A program made the position numbers and the translations under genes. The notes beneath the pieces were generated by a model, which did not search any database, had not been told where the DNA came from, and was given only the letters and a program-made list of their open reading frames with translations. Source: Neoechinorhynchus agilis (lineage: Eukaryota > Acanthocephala). From it: a stretch of DNA of 64,000 bases. This document shows, in pieces, positions 21,131-30,748 of this stretch. Each line of letters opens with the position of its first letter. The first letter of the stretch is position 1. The DNA is taken from NCBI GenBank assembly GCA_051530055.1, contig CM121341.1:16182001-16246000 (forward strand), in the 5' to 3' direction.

Positions 21131-21440
21131 TTAGAACTCATCGTCACTTTCGACGAAACAGGGTGGTTGTTCATTCTTGTCAAACGGTAAAGGCACTCTA
21201 CCAATTGGTACGACGTCGTCCATTTCTTTGAAAGCATCAGCTTGAATAGTCTCTTCTTTCAATAATTTCCCTTCCCATTTTATGATATTTTTTGGCCCGC
21301 AATACGATTCTATTTTATCCATACGACGTACTACTACATCGTTACGACACTTATTCTTTTCACAGTGAGGCAAGATAGTTCAAAGGGAGCAATTTTTGTA
21401 GAGCACCAAGATGTTGTACATAGTCATATTTATTTAAAGA
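21131..21440 (-). CDS. Hypothetical protein, acidic C-terminus
   Basis: The last exon (about 21373-21131) reads NKCRNDVVVRRMDKIESYCG, ... EMDDVVPIGRVPLPFD and ends ESDDEF. Codon pattern and a tidy acidic end suggest a real exon. The start is unclear: a 52-bp intron (donor near 21413, acceptor AAAAG near 21362) would join an upstream MTMYNIL in phase, but another reading (DYVQHLGALQKLLPLNYLAS) in a different frame is equally plausible. No family is recognised. Confidence 0.35.
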
Positions 21441-21546
21441 TTAGAAATTTTGGTGAGGCTTTTAATTTCAAAAGTATTTAGCCCAGATTCTTACGATATT
21501 TTTATGTAATAAATTTTTTTTAACTGTTGTATACATCCCTTCCACG

Positions 21547-21630
21547 GCTGATAATTTTCTTTGAGCAGTGATGCAATCACTTCCCTGGCCCAGATAGGCA
21601 ATATGTGTGCCAAAGGAAAATTATCAGCCT
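21547..21630. repeat. Short fold-back element (84 bp)
   Basis: The ends GGCTGATAATTTTC and GAAAATTATCAGCC are perfect 14-bp inverted repeats. The interior shares GTGTGCC with repeats at 14085 and 53140. It looks like a miniature inverted-repeat element. Confidence 0.75.
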
Positions 21631-21676
21631 GAATAGAAATGTTCACAAGACTTTAAAAAGTTGTAAAGAGGTTGTT

Positions 21677-21885
21677 CATGGTGATATAGAGATGGATTTA
21701 TTATTTCCCTTTCACAATATTTTGTCCGACTCGTCGGACTTCTTCAAGTTTAAATGGTAGACCAGGGTGGCTTTATTCTGAGTTTTAGCCTAGAATAAAG
21801 CCATCCTGACCCGACGAGACGGACGAAATATTGTAAAAGTGAAATAATAAATAAATCTCTATATCACCAAACTAAAAAAGTATTA
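21677..21885. repeat. Palindromic Penelope-type terminus
   Basis: Inverted arms of about 100 bp around a centre at about 21787. The outer part is GGTGATATAGAGAT...TTTATTATTTC. Read outward, the arms carry TTGAAGAA-GTCCGAC-GA-GTCGGAC-AAAATATT, a variant of the CTGAAGAA-stem-GAAATATT core. No coding sequence. Confidence 0.85.
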
Positions 21886-22023
21886 AAAATATCCATTAGA
21901 TTCGTAAAAAGGAATTGTACAGAAAATGAGCAATGCATGAGTGCTGCAAGGTAAGGTGCCGGGAGCTGCGAGTCTTTGATATGAGTCAATTTCGAATGGA
22001 AATGAAAATGGTTGTTTTCTGGC

Positions 22024-22128
22024 GGAGAAATTAAAATGATTTTATTTTAAAATCCGATATTTCGGCACACTCTTGTGCCTTTATCAAGGTTGTTTTGCAA
22101 GTGTGACCAAAAAACATTTTAATTTCTC
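22024..22128. repeat. Short inverted repeat with PLE-type stem-loop
   Basis: 16-bp ends CGGAGAAATTAAAATG and CATTTTAATTTCTCCG. Inside, on the minus strand, is CTTGATAAA-GGCAC-AAGAGT-GTGCC-GAAATATC. The same internal sequence recurs at 25712. Confidence 0.8.
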
Positions 22129-22258
22129 CGCGTGGATATGAAAATCTCGAAGCATTATCTGCGGCTAAAATTCTCCACAATACGATAATAAAAGGTACCT
22201 AAAAACTTAAACGCTCAAAGACAAAAGTTCACTTTTAGGTCATGGGTATAAAAGGAGT

Positions 22259-22696
22259 TCAAGGAATAAATGTCTGACTTTCATTGGCTAATTGAACACA
22301 ATAACAGTATCGGAAAATTGGCGACAAAGTGTCAAGTTCGCGTTCTGTGAGAGAATATGCTATTCCGATAAAATTACATTGCAGACATTGAATCCGTTTG
22401 CAGACTTGAACAAGACCACTCTCTTCAATTATCTGTTCGATTTCATCAACAACACAAAACTTCACTTTGTCCAACGCGTCGCTTTCGTTAATGTTTAATC
22501 CGGATCTTATTGAAGGCGTTACAACGCCGATCAATGATTTTTGACGATCTGTGATGAGTTCGAAAATCCAATCTTTAATATTGTGAGTCCATGTGACCGA
22601 AGGAACTTCTTCCGACAATTCAAAATGTATTAGCAAAGATTGTTGTTTCGTTGAGGACGAAAGTGTCCGTCGAACGGCAGGAGATAAAATGACCAT
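22259..22696 (-). CDS. Hypothetical protein, 145 codons
   Basis: An intact open frame starting MVILSPAVRRTLSSS, which could be a weak mitochondrial presequence. The middle has DWIFELITDRQKSLIGVV and ESDALDKVKFCVVDEIEQII; the end carries a C-x2-C pair (QCLQC). Upstream sequence contains T/C-rich tracts ending in AG, compatible with an acceptor or trans-splice site before the ATG. It is divergent to COQ2, about 690 bp away. No family is recognised. Confidence 0.5.
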   Translation of the reverse strand: MVILSPAVRRTLSSSTKQQSLLIHFELSEEVPSVTWTHNIKDWIFELITDRQKSLIGVVTPSIRSGLNINESDALDKVKFCVVDEIEQIIEESGLVQVCKRIQCLQCNFIGIAYSLTERELDTLSPIFRYCYCVQLANESQTFIP

Positions 22697-23384
22697 TTTT
22701 AAAGTATTGATACTGAATGATTTAACCTGGAGAGATGAGGAGTCTTGCGGAAGAAAGATTGTAGTTAAGGAGAAATTTGGAAGATGGCTATGCTGTTAAG
22801 CACTTGTTTTACTCAATCGAAAGATTTAACTGAGTGTCTCAATTAGTTTGGCGTTTTCGTGACTCACCCTATTGGGAAAAGCAATGCTGAAGTTGCCTTT
22901 TGAATCTTGAATTCGTTTATAGACGAATTCTTATTTGGTGTTAAACGCAATTAAAGTGATTGGTTAAGTTTGTAAACTGATAGACGAATTGCAGAAAATC
23001 AAAAGATTCGTGAAATACAAACGGTTTGAATGTGTGATTTGTTTTTATTAGCTAATTTTCTAATCAAGTTGTTCAGATAATGGATGAAAGTATGAACTTG
23101 ACAAAATCCGCAACTTTTTCATTTAGGTCCGCGTTTTAACGCGTTTGAAAACGCGATTGTACCTTAGGTTATTTATGCGCCATCATAAATAATAAGTAGT
23201 TAAATTTGCACAATTTTGGGCAACGTCCGAACACTAAGGCACAAATATCAACCATTATATTTCCATATGGAACATTCCTATTTTCTAGAAAAAGCCTCAT
23301 GGTAGCAGAATGTGAATCATATAGGTGGTAACTATCGAAACCTTCTACGCTCCCTTTACTTCTCTCAACTTCGATTTGAAGAAA
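22697..23384. other. Spacer between divergent genes
   Basis: AT-rich, no open frame supported; holds the promoters of the COQ2 gene and the divergent open frame. Confidence 0.45.
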
Positions 23385-24381
23385 ATGCTCCGAGCTCCAT
23401 CAAAATTGCTTTCTAGCTTTAAAAAATGTGTATATACAAAATCGCTTCCTTACATAAAATTAGCCCGATTAGATCGTCCGGTGGCCACATTCACTTTAAT
23501 TTGGCCGGCTTTGTCCGGTGTTGTAATGGGTACTCCCACATGTGTTCCACTCAGCCCAAGGCTTCTCGCAACGTTTGCAACCGGTGCTGTAGTTATACGT
23601 GGCGCTGCGGATACCATAAATGATATAGTAGATACTGAGCCAGATAGCAAAGTGGCAAGAACAAATACAAGACCACTGGTGACAGGGGATATTTCTCAAC
23701 GTCAAGCACTCGTATTTCTAACGGCTCAAATAAGTTTGGCCTTTCTACTTGCTCTTACTTTAATGCCCGTGATGATTTTGTCGCCTTTTGACGAAATCAG
23801 AACGCTCAGTAGACCAAAGAACCATAGTCATTGCTGCGTTATCACTAATTCCGATGACATTTTATCCATTTGCTAAACAATCAGTACAGTATCCGCAGAT
23901 CGTGCTAGGTCTCACTCTTAATATTGCCTACATAATGGGCTACAATGCTTCAGCGAACTCCATCATTGAACACCCGTTTGCGATGCTAACTATGTACACT
24001 GGTTATGTTATATGGTCAGTTCTTTATGACTGCGTTTATGGATGCCAAGATGCCAAAGATGACAGCAAAGCCAACATCCAGTCAATCACATTGAAATTTT
24101 ATGATCGTCAAAACGAACGATTCGATGAGAATCGCCTAAAGCGGTTTCTTTACCTATGCATACTTTCAAGTTCGTCTCTGTGGTCAGCTTCATGCCTTCA
24201 CCTCCATTGGACTGGTCAGTTGGGTATTCTCGGAAATCTGCTACTTACTTCATATGCGATCAAAGCATTTAACCCAGCCGATATGTACTCTTGTCAAACT
24301 ATGTTCAAACGAAGTGTGGTATTGGGTGGTGGATTTGTTTTCAGTGGATTGTGTGCATCTAGAATCTTTAGTGCATTGTAA
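23385..24381 (+). CDS. coq2: 4-hydroxybenzoate polyprenyltransferase (COQ2)
   Basis: A UbiA-family membrane prenyltransferase of the mitochondrial inner membrane; it attaches the polyprenyl tail to 4-hydroxybenzoate in ubiquinone synthesis. The start is set at 23385 because MLRAPSKLLSSFKK is a typical mitochondrial presequence. KLARLDRPVATFTLIWPALS is the UbiA entry helix. Both Asp-rich motifs are present: NDIVDTEPDSK (substrate/Mg site 1) and YDCVYGCQDAKDD (site 2). Hydrophobic helices fill the rest. The frame changes between LALTLMP (about 23765) and the RTIVIAALSL block (about 23820). A 41-bp GT...CAG segment lies there, but the phases do not match by one base, so this is either an unusual splice, a sequencing error or early decay. 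Everything else is intact. Confidence 0.88.
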
Positions 24382-25514
24382 AATATTATTGTTTTAATAC
24401 GAATGTACATTTTATTCGTCGCGATTAAGACGAACACGAATGCATACTTGTTTATATACCAGTAGTAGTGGCTACCAGGGTGCGCCATACGAACTCAATC
24501 CTAATAACCAGTGGTCGCAACTTCCATTTGTGTCCATCTACTGTATTTTTATTCAGTAAGACGCATGTTGGGCTCCGGAAATGCACGATAGTTATGATTT
24601 CAAAAACCCACAATGTTAGTTTTCTTTACGTTGGTCGATTACGTTCGAAGGAAGTGGAATAATTATTTTCCCGCCGGTAAACCCATTTTCAACGCTGAAT
24701 ATTTACGAATTGTGTTGCACTTGCGCAGTACATCGCTCAATGTAGATCGTGTTTGAGTCCAAAGTTTTACTGGTCGAAATGCTTTAATGGCCATAGTTGA
24801 TAAAGGTATTGAATCTGATCACCCGCAATTGAAACATGCTCTGTAATATTGTTGTTTAGGTCGCTTGTCGACACCCGAGAGATATCATTAAAGACGAATA
24901 TATTTCGATTTTTTTCACAGAGTTGAATCTCGGGTGTCGACAAGCGACCTAAACAACAATGTATCTAACTACCCGAATGTAATCCTCAATAAAATGTTCT
25001 GTTATCATCGACACAAAGTCGGAATGTAGGGTTGAAAATTAAGTCTTGCCATTCGGAACGGCATGCGCTGGGATTATCACATGTGAGGCAAACAGCGGTT
25101 ACTCTGGTCTAGGTATTTGGTAAATTCAACCCTTCGGGAGATTCTCCTTGTACATTTCTGCATTCGGAATTTTTCCTTGCCGATCACATAGTCAGATGAT
25201 AAAATTTACGAATCTTATAGATATAAGATACGTATATCTTGTTTATTGTGCTGGGTAATTTCTTAGACACAACAACGCTCTTTTCTCATCTGCCCGTATT
25301 TGCGTTGCTTTTCAATTAATTAACATCAATGTTATTGTTAATTAGCATTTACATGTGACGGTTAAGACGAGGTTGAATATCAAATTCCATAACGTTTTTT
25401 TTATGGCGAAGAAATTTTTTTTTTATAACTTTGATTATCGAATATTTTATAAATAAAAGCACGCACACTATAAATTCTATGAATGAACATAGTTTCGTTT
25501 TCTTCAAATGTTAT
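24382..25514. other. Spacer with one fold-back repeat
   Basis: No supported gene. A fold-back element lies at 24846-24960 (listed separately). Confidence 0.45.
24846..24960. repeat. Fold-back repeat with 33-bp arms
   Basis: TTGTTGTTTAGGTCGCTTGT... and its inverse flank a loop of about 50 bp; the arms are perfect over about 32 bases. One arm plus its right flank (ACCTAAACAACAATGTATC) recurs at 52840-52880, so it is dispersed. Confidence 0.85.
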
Positions 25515-25692
25515 GTTTGTTCGGCAGCTTCCTTGATGGCCGCGGCATTGCCGCGTTGGATCGCCGCGTTGATTCGCTGCAACAGGAAGCTGCTGGATCG
25601 CATAATAAAATTTAATTAAATCGTTACCCGGACGCTGACCGCGTTTCCTCGTTGGATTGCGAGGCTTATTCTTTGGATCAGGAAAATCCTCT
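25515..25692 (-). mobile_element. Two tandem relics of the RLE LINE C-terminus
   Basis: Read on the minus strand, 25600-25518 gives SSFLLQRINAAIQRGNAAA and 25690-25630 gives FLIQRISLAIQRGNAVSV. Both match the final segment of the LINE protein (ISLAVQRGNAAS). Two 3'-end stubs in a row point to repeated insertions or tandem duplication at this site, directly upstream of the full LINE that runs the other way. Confidence 0.7.
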
Positions 25693-25711
25693 CGCGTCGC
25701 TCCCCTGTTTG

Positions 25712-25825
25712 TGCTGCGAAATTAAAATGATTTTATTTTAAATCCGATTTTCGGCACAATCTTGTGCCTCTATCAAGGTTGCTAACTCGGATATTTAAAA
25801 ACTTACAAGCAACCTTAATAAAGAT
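25712..25825. repeat. PLE-type stem-loop at the 5' edge of the LINE
   Basis: The minus strand reads CTTGATAGA-GGCAC-AAGATT-GTGCC-GAAAATCGGATTT, matching the repeat at 22024. An inverted partner (CAAGCAACCTTAATAAAG) follows at about 25800, so this too is a palindrome. The LINE starts within a few bases of it. Confidence 0.75.
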
Positions 25826-28800
25826 ACGCCACCACCGCCGTCAACGATGCCACCACCGCCGTCCCCTCGCTCCGCTCAGGCCGAAATCGATCACCAAACA
25901 GACGACCCAGTGACGACCAACCCCACATCAATCACCAGCACCGCTTCCTCTACGCAACGTGACGAAGTACCGACCACCCCGAAGTCACCGCCTACAACTT
26001 TGATGCAAGTTGGCACCTCCCAGCATGCCCCATACGTTCCCACGATTTGCCCCTTCTGCGAACGGGAAATACATTTAACAAAGGTTGGCCATTTTAGGGT
26101 GCATGGGCCCATTGGTTCCCGATGTCCTGGCTCGTACCAACCTCTCCCATCTCGGCCGAGCATTCCTGCATCCTTATCTTTATCACGACCGGATAAACCT
26201 AACGAGAGCTTGTCGTCAAACTGTCAAACCCCATCTTTGGAATACCTTTCCCGGGTTTTACCAACAACAATTTTAAAGCACATTCCCAAGGGGGCAAGAA
26301 CCCAGGTGGCACAATCATACACAAATCTCTTGCAACGTTGTGCTGAGAACAATGAGGATATTGATTGGGTAAAACTTTTTGCTTTCACCCGCCTTGTTCT
26401 CAGCTCTAGCAACTCAATATCGGGGAATTTGACATCCAACATTAAAAATAGGCTAGTGGAGTTCGACGCGAATTTAAAGAGAATGACCGAATCCTCAGCG
26501 ACTCCCGAAAATTCGTCTAGTAAAAGCCGTAAACAAGGCACAGTTCGACCACTGGGTCAACGCGTATCGGCGAAGCTCGCAGACGGGGATGTTCGCGGTG
26601 CCGTTCGGCTTCTAGCCTCAACTGAAGATTTTGCGCCAAACCATGGCACTACTTTTGAGGCTCTATTAAAGTTGCATCCGTCATCGGAGTCGAACTCCAC
26701 CAATTTTACACCAACTACTCAGGCTTTCCGAACAAATAGTTTAGAAATAAGGAAAGCTGTGTCTTCCTTCGCCAATGGCTCAGGACACGGGCCGGATGGC
26801 TTGCGTCCACAGCACCTCAAAGACATGATGTCTTTTTCTACAGGTGCTTCGGGAATAGCCCTCGGAACTGCTTTGCTTAAAATAGTTGATATTTTCATCG
26901 AGGGCTCTATTGGCAATTTGGCTACACATCTTTTCTTCGGCGCCTCTTTGTGTGCTTTGCCCAAGAAAGATGGTGGGATTCGTCCCATCGCCATTGGCTG
27001 CACTTTGCGTAGGTTAGCCGCGAAAGTTTTATGCAGGAGAATCTCCGATAAAACGGGAGAATTTTTGAGACCCTGTCAGTTAGGTTGCTGCACTCCTTGT
27101 AGAGTTGAAGCGGTCGTGCATGCTCTGCGAAAATTTATCCCCCAAAGAACAAAGCCAACAGCAATTCTGAAAGTAGATTTTAAAAATGCTTTCAATACTT
27201 TGAAAAGGGAAACAATGTTAAAAGCGATTGAGGATGTCGTCCCAGAGGCTTACCCCTATTTCTGGAGAGCATATGCTAACCATACGCCACTGCTGTACAA
27301 CGACAAAATAATTTGGTCGCACAGTGGTGTACAACAGGGAGATCCACAAGGCCCCATAGGCTTCTCCGTCGCAGTAAATGATCTTGCCCATTCAATGGTT
27401 TCTTCTTTCAACGCTTGGTACTTGGACGATGCCACACTCGGTGGCGATCCAAGTGTTGTTTTGAGCGACCTTCAAAGGATCGTGAATGAAGCGGACCGCT
27501 TGGGAATAGAAATAAATCCCCAAAAATGCGAACTTCTCATCCTGAACGCAACTGAAAACGAGCGCTCTCAAATCTCTAGCGATTTTGAATCAGTTGCTCC
27601 TGGTCTAGGTTTGATCACCCTTGACCAGCTCACACTCCTCGGGAGCTGCGTTCTTGCTGAGAATGTTGCGAAGGACCTGCGCGCACAAATCCCGAAAATG
27701 GAGTTGCTCTGCGGCCGAACTTCTGAGCTTTCGCACATGAGGGTCTCTTCTTGATCAAGAATTGCCTCTATATGCCGAAATTGCTTCATAAGCTAAGAGC
27801 AGCTCCATGTTTCGGAGAAGACAAATTGTTAGGAGAGCTCGACGGGGTAATTCGTAAGCAGCTGGGACATATATTGAATGTCAAATTTTCTGACACAGGT
27901 TGGCGACAGGCTACTTTTCCCACGGCTTATGGTGGTTTGGGAGTTCGCACCACTTCAGACGTCGCTTTACCTGCCTTCCTCTCCTCTTGCCGGGCAAGTA
28001 AAGTCTATGTCGATGCCATTTTAGGCAAATCGCTGAAGGATGCGATCTTTGAAACAGGATTATATCAATGGCATCAATTGACAGGCATCAACCAGCTCCC
28101 CGCAAATGAGTGCAAGCAGTCGTCTTGGGACATTCCTCTCGTTCAGAAGATTCACAACTCTTTCAAAGATTTTCTGGATGAGGTGTCTCAGGTCCGGCTG
28201 GTAGCCTGTTCCACGAAGGAGTCGGGGGCGTGGTTGAATGCTCTCCCTGTAGGGAAACTTGGAACTCTCCTTGCTGACTCAGTCGTCAGGATCGCAGTAT
28301 CCTTGAGATTAGGCCTACCGATTTGCATCCCGCATAGCTGCCGCTGCGGCACTATAGTGGACTCTTCGGGGAGACACGGTCTCATATGCAAGACGTCATC
28401 GGGACGATTTCCAAGGCATGCTGAAATCAATGCCATCCTGAGTAGGACCCTAAAAACGCTTTCCCTTCCAAACATTCTAGAACCCACTAATCTTTGTAGA
28501 TTAGATGGAAGACGCCCTGATGGCGTGGCCGTATTTCCTTGGCGGGAGGGAAAATGTTTGTTGTGGGATGCAACGTGTGTGGACACGTTGGCAAACTCCA
28601 ACATCAGCCACTCGAAAAAAGGTCCAGGAGGAGCGGCGACGGTTGCAGAGGATCGGAAATGCTCAAAATACAGGGAGCTAATCCGAAATTACTATTTTGT
28701 CCCCTTCGGTGTGGAAACGTATGTGGCCTTGGGAGGGTCGGCACTGGCCCTCGTGAAGGAATTGGGGAAACGAATCAACGCGGCGACTGGAGAACCAAGA

Positions 28801-28935
28801 TCGACTTCGTTCCTAGCCCAAAAAATAAGCATTGCGGTGCAGCGGGGCAATGCGGCTAGCATTTTGGCCTGCGCCGATGAATAGGGGCGTCGAAGAAACT
28901 ATAAATTTATGAATGCTCTTGTTTAAAAAAAAGTT
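25826..28935 (+). mobile_element. RLE-type LINE (R2/NeSL/R4-like), nearly complete
   Basis: A 3.1-kb non-LTR element. The 5' end is GC-rich (CCACCACCGCCGTC); one long coding frame follows, then a short 3' UTR ending in an A-rich run near 28930. It carries an N-terminal zinc finger, a central RT and a C-terminal restriction-like endonuclease, the layout of early-branching site-specific LINEs. Related fragments occur at 4443, 7496, 25515, 29790, 48463, 52255 and 60836 in this window, from several diverged subfamilies. It lies next to a tRNA-Thr gene. Confidence 0.88.
25847..28884 (+). CDS. LINE polyprotein: zinc finger, RT, endonuclease
   Basis: About 1010 codons with one frame shift between 27725 and 27755 (the first frame ends at 27754; the continuation FLIKNCLYMPKLL is in the +2 frame). 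Order: Pro/Thr/Ser-rich N-terminus; CCHH finger CPFCEREIHLTKVGHFRVHG at residues ~67-86; RT core with GHGPDGLRPQHLK, DGGIRPIAIG, KVDFKNAFNTLKRE (catalytic Asp), SGVQQGDPQGP and AWYLDDATLGGD (YLDD); thumb; PKLLHKLR; Cys-rich knuckle HSCRCGTI...GRHGLIC...H; then the PD-(D/E)xK-like nuclease RRPDGVAVFPW...LLWDATC. The C-terminal tail is ISIAVQRGNAAS. Apart from the single shift all key residues are present, so this is a recent insertion. Confidence 0.88.
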
Positions 28936-29076
28936 TCATAATTTCGTTGCCATGAAGCAACCAATATGAACAAGTTCAACAATCAAACGTAATGTTTTTG
29001 TTGCGTGGTAATTACTGAAGTCTGTTGCGTGGTAATTACTGAAGTCGTTGGTGGGATTCACTGGCCTTCAGATAGT

Positions 29077-29149
29077 TGCCTTCGGAGAGAATTGAACTCA
29101 CGACCCCTGCTTTACTAGAGCAGTGCTCTAACCACTGAGCTACGAAGGC
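29077..29149 (-). tRNA. tRNA-Thr (anticodon AGT)
   Basis: Clover-leaf on the minus strand: acceptor GCCTTCG/CGAAGGC, A-box TAGCTCAGTGGT, anticodon stem CTGCT/AGCAG with loop CTAGTAA (anticodon AGT), B-box GAGTTCAATTC, discriminator A. The T stem has one T-T mismatch, so slight decay cannot be excluded. No intron. It sits between two RLE LINE copies. Confidence 0.85.
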
Positions 29150-29394
29150 TGCGTAGTAAACCAACACGTGTTTTGAGCCATTTATCTTTAAAGGATCTCG
29201 TTAAATTGCAAGATAAAACCGTTTTAAATAGGCTATGTGTCAACAACATGGAACATCAATAAAGTCTCCACTGCTTCGCATTTTAAAGAAATTTATGATG
29301 CGCGATGTTGACCGAAGTTTACAAAAGATCTAATCATTCGTCCGGATGGATTATCGATATTCATTCCCGGTTTCATACATGCGAATCATAGGAT

Positions 29395-29512
29395 GAGCAC
29401 CAAAGTTATAAATGTGAGCAGTGTGGAACCTTAACAGTTACTAACAACGTTTCGCTTTGGAAAAAAGGCAAAGATGGAGCGAATTGCACTTATAGAAGTA
29501 TTATTTAGGTCT
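29395..29512 (+). pseudogene. Possible GATA-type zinc-finger relic
   Basis: One frame reads YKCEQCGTLTVTNN and VSLWKKGKDGANC. The spacing C-x2-C then T...LW(K/R)(K/R)...G...C resembles the first half of a GATA finger, but the loop is longer (20 residues between the second and third Cys) and the fourth Cys is missing. It is probably a fragment or chance. Confidence 0.25.
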
Positions 29513-29789
29513 TCACCCTGTAAAGAATTTTTTTATTTGGATTAAGAAATAAACGTGTTATTATTACCTCCCATATTAAAATCTTATTTATGTTGCCTTC
29601 ATGCGCAAATGCCAAAATTATTTCCTTATTTTGTTAGAGTTTAAGGATAAATCAAGTATTCGATGTAGATCTTGAGCGTCTTTTAACAACAAACCTTGAT
29701 AATGTCGGAATTATCCGAGATGTGAAATATCGGAAATAAGTTAGTGAATTTAAATCTGGCGTGGCACAATTACCAAAAGAAAGTATCTT

Positions 29790-30441
29790 TTCCCCCAAAG
29801 ATAATAATCCAACGAGGATCGCAGCATCCTTAAGACTTGGTCTCCCGATATGCACGCCCCATCGCTGTCGATGTGGGTCTTTGGTTGATGCTTTCGGGCG
29901 ACACGGTCTCGTCTGCAGAAGATCAGGAGGAAGGTTCTCACGCCATTCTGAAATCAATAACGCAATTTCTCGGGCGTTGAGAACGGCGAACTTCCCGAAC
30001 ATCCTGGAACCCGCCCACCTTTGTCGACTAGACGACCGTAGGCCCGATGGAATTTCGGTCTTCCCGTGGCGGGAGGGCAAATACCTTCTCTGGGACGCCA
30101 CGTGTGTGGATACCCTCGCAGGCAGAAACATCCGCTACTCCCTCGATATCGCCGGTGGTGCCGCCAGTGCAGCGGAAGGGAGGAAAATACGGAACTATAT
30201 TCACTTATCGAGGGCTCACTATTTTGTCCCCTTTGGGGTAGAGACGTATGGAGCGCTCGGCAGCTCGGCACTCTCTCTGCTCCAGGATCTCTCGAAGAAA
30301 TTGAGAGAGGCAACCAGAGACTCAAGAGCAGGCGTATTCCTTCGACAAAATATCTCGCTGGCAGCACAACGAGGCAATGCTGCCAGCGTGATGGCGACGG
30401 TCGAGGAAGTACAAAAGCTGGAATTTGGCGGGAGGTGGTGA
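29790..30441 (+). mobile_element. RLE LINE 3' fragment, second subfamily
   Basis: An open frame of about 215 codons from RIAASLRLGLPICTPHRCRC to the stop at 30439-30441. It holds the Cys/His knuckle (HRCRCG...GRHGLVC) and the nuclease motif RRPDGISVFPW...LLWDATC, then NISLAAQRGNAAS and a tail LEFGGRW. It is 5'-truncated just before the knuckle, typical of LINE insertion. A 70-bp copy of its last codons is found again at 52255. Confidence 0.85.
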
Positions 30442-30748
30442 GTGTGCTTCAAACAGATTGTTTGAATTGTTAAAAATATATTATGGTTTTCAAAAAAAAG
30501 ACATAAAAGCTTTAACTGCAACTAAATATTTGCAAAAGCTTCATCGAGGTTAGATGCCAAAACCAAAATTGTGTTTTAGCTATAAGAGCATTACAATTTG
30601 ATGTGCAGGCGTCTAAACTAAGTAAGCGATGGTATAACAAGGTTCCAAACTCTAAATTTGGCTCCTGTTCATGGAACGGTCCTGATGAGTCTTTCATGCA
30701 AAAGCGGCAATATCTAACAATATAAATCGAACGCTTGATTTTCGCCAA
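30442..30748. other. Spacer upstream of the E2F gene
   Basis: No open frame or repeat recognised; likely holds the E2F promoter. Confidence 0.4.

Noticed and set aside
28188-30367. Long minus-strand open frames opposite the RLE LINEs
   Set aside because: Shadows of the plus-strand endonuclease region; they show no family match and repeat at the same place in each LINE copy.
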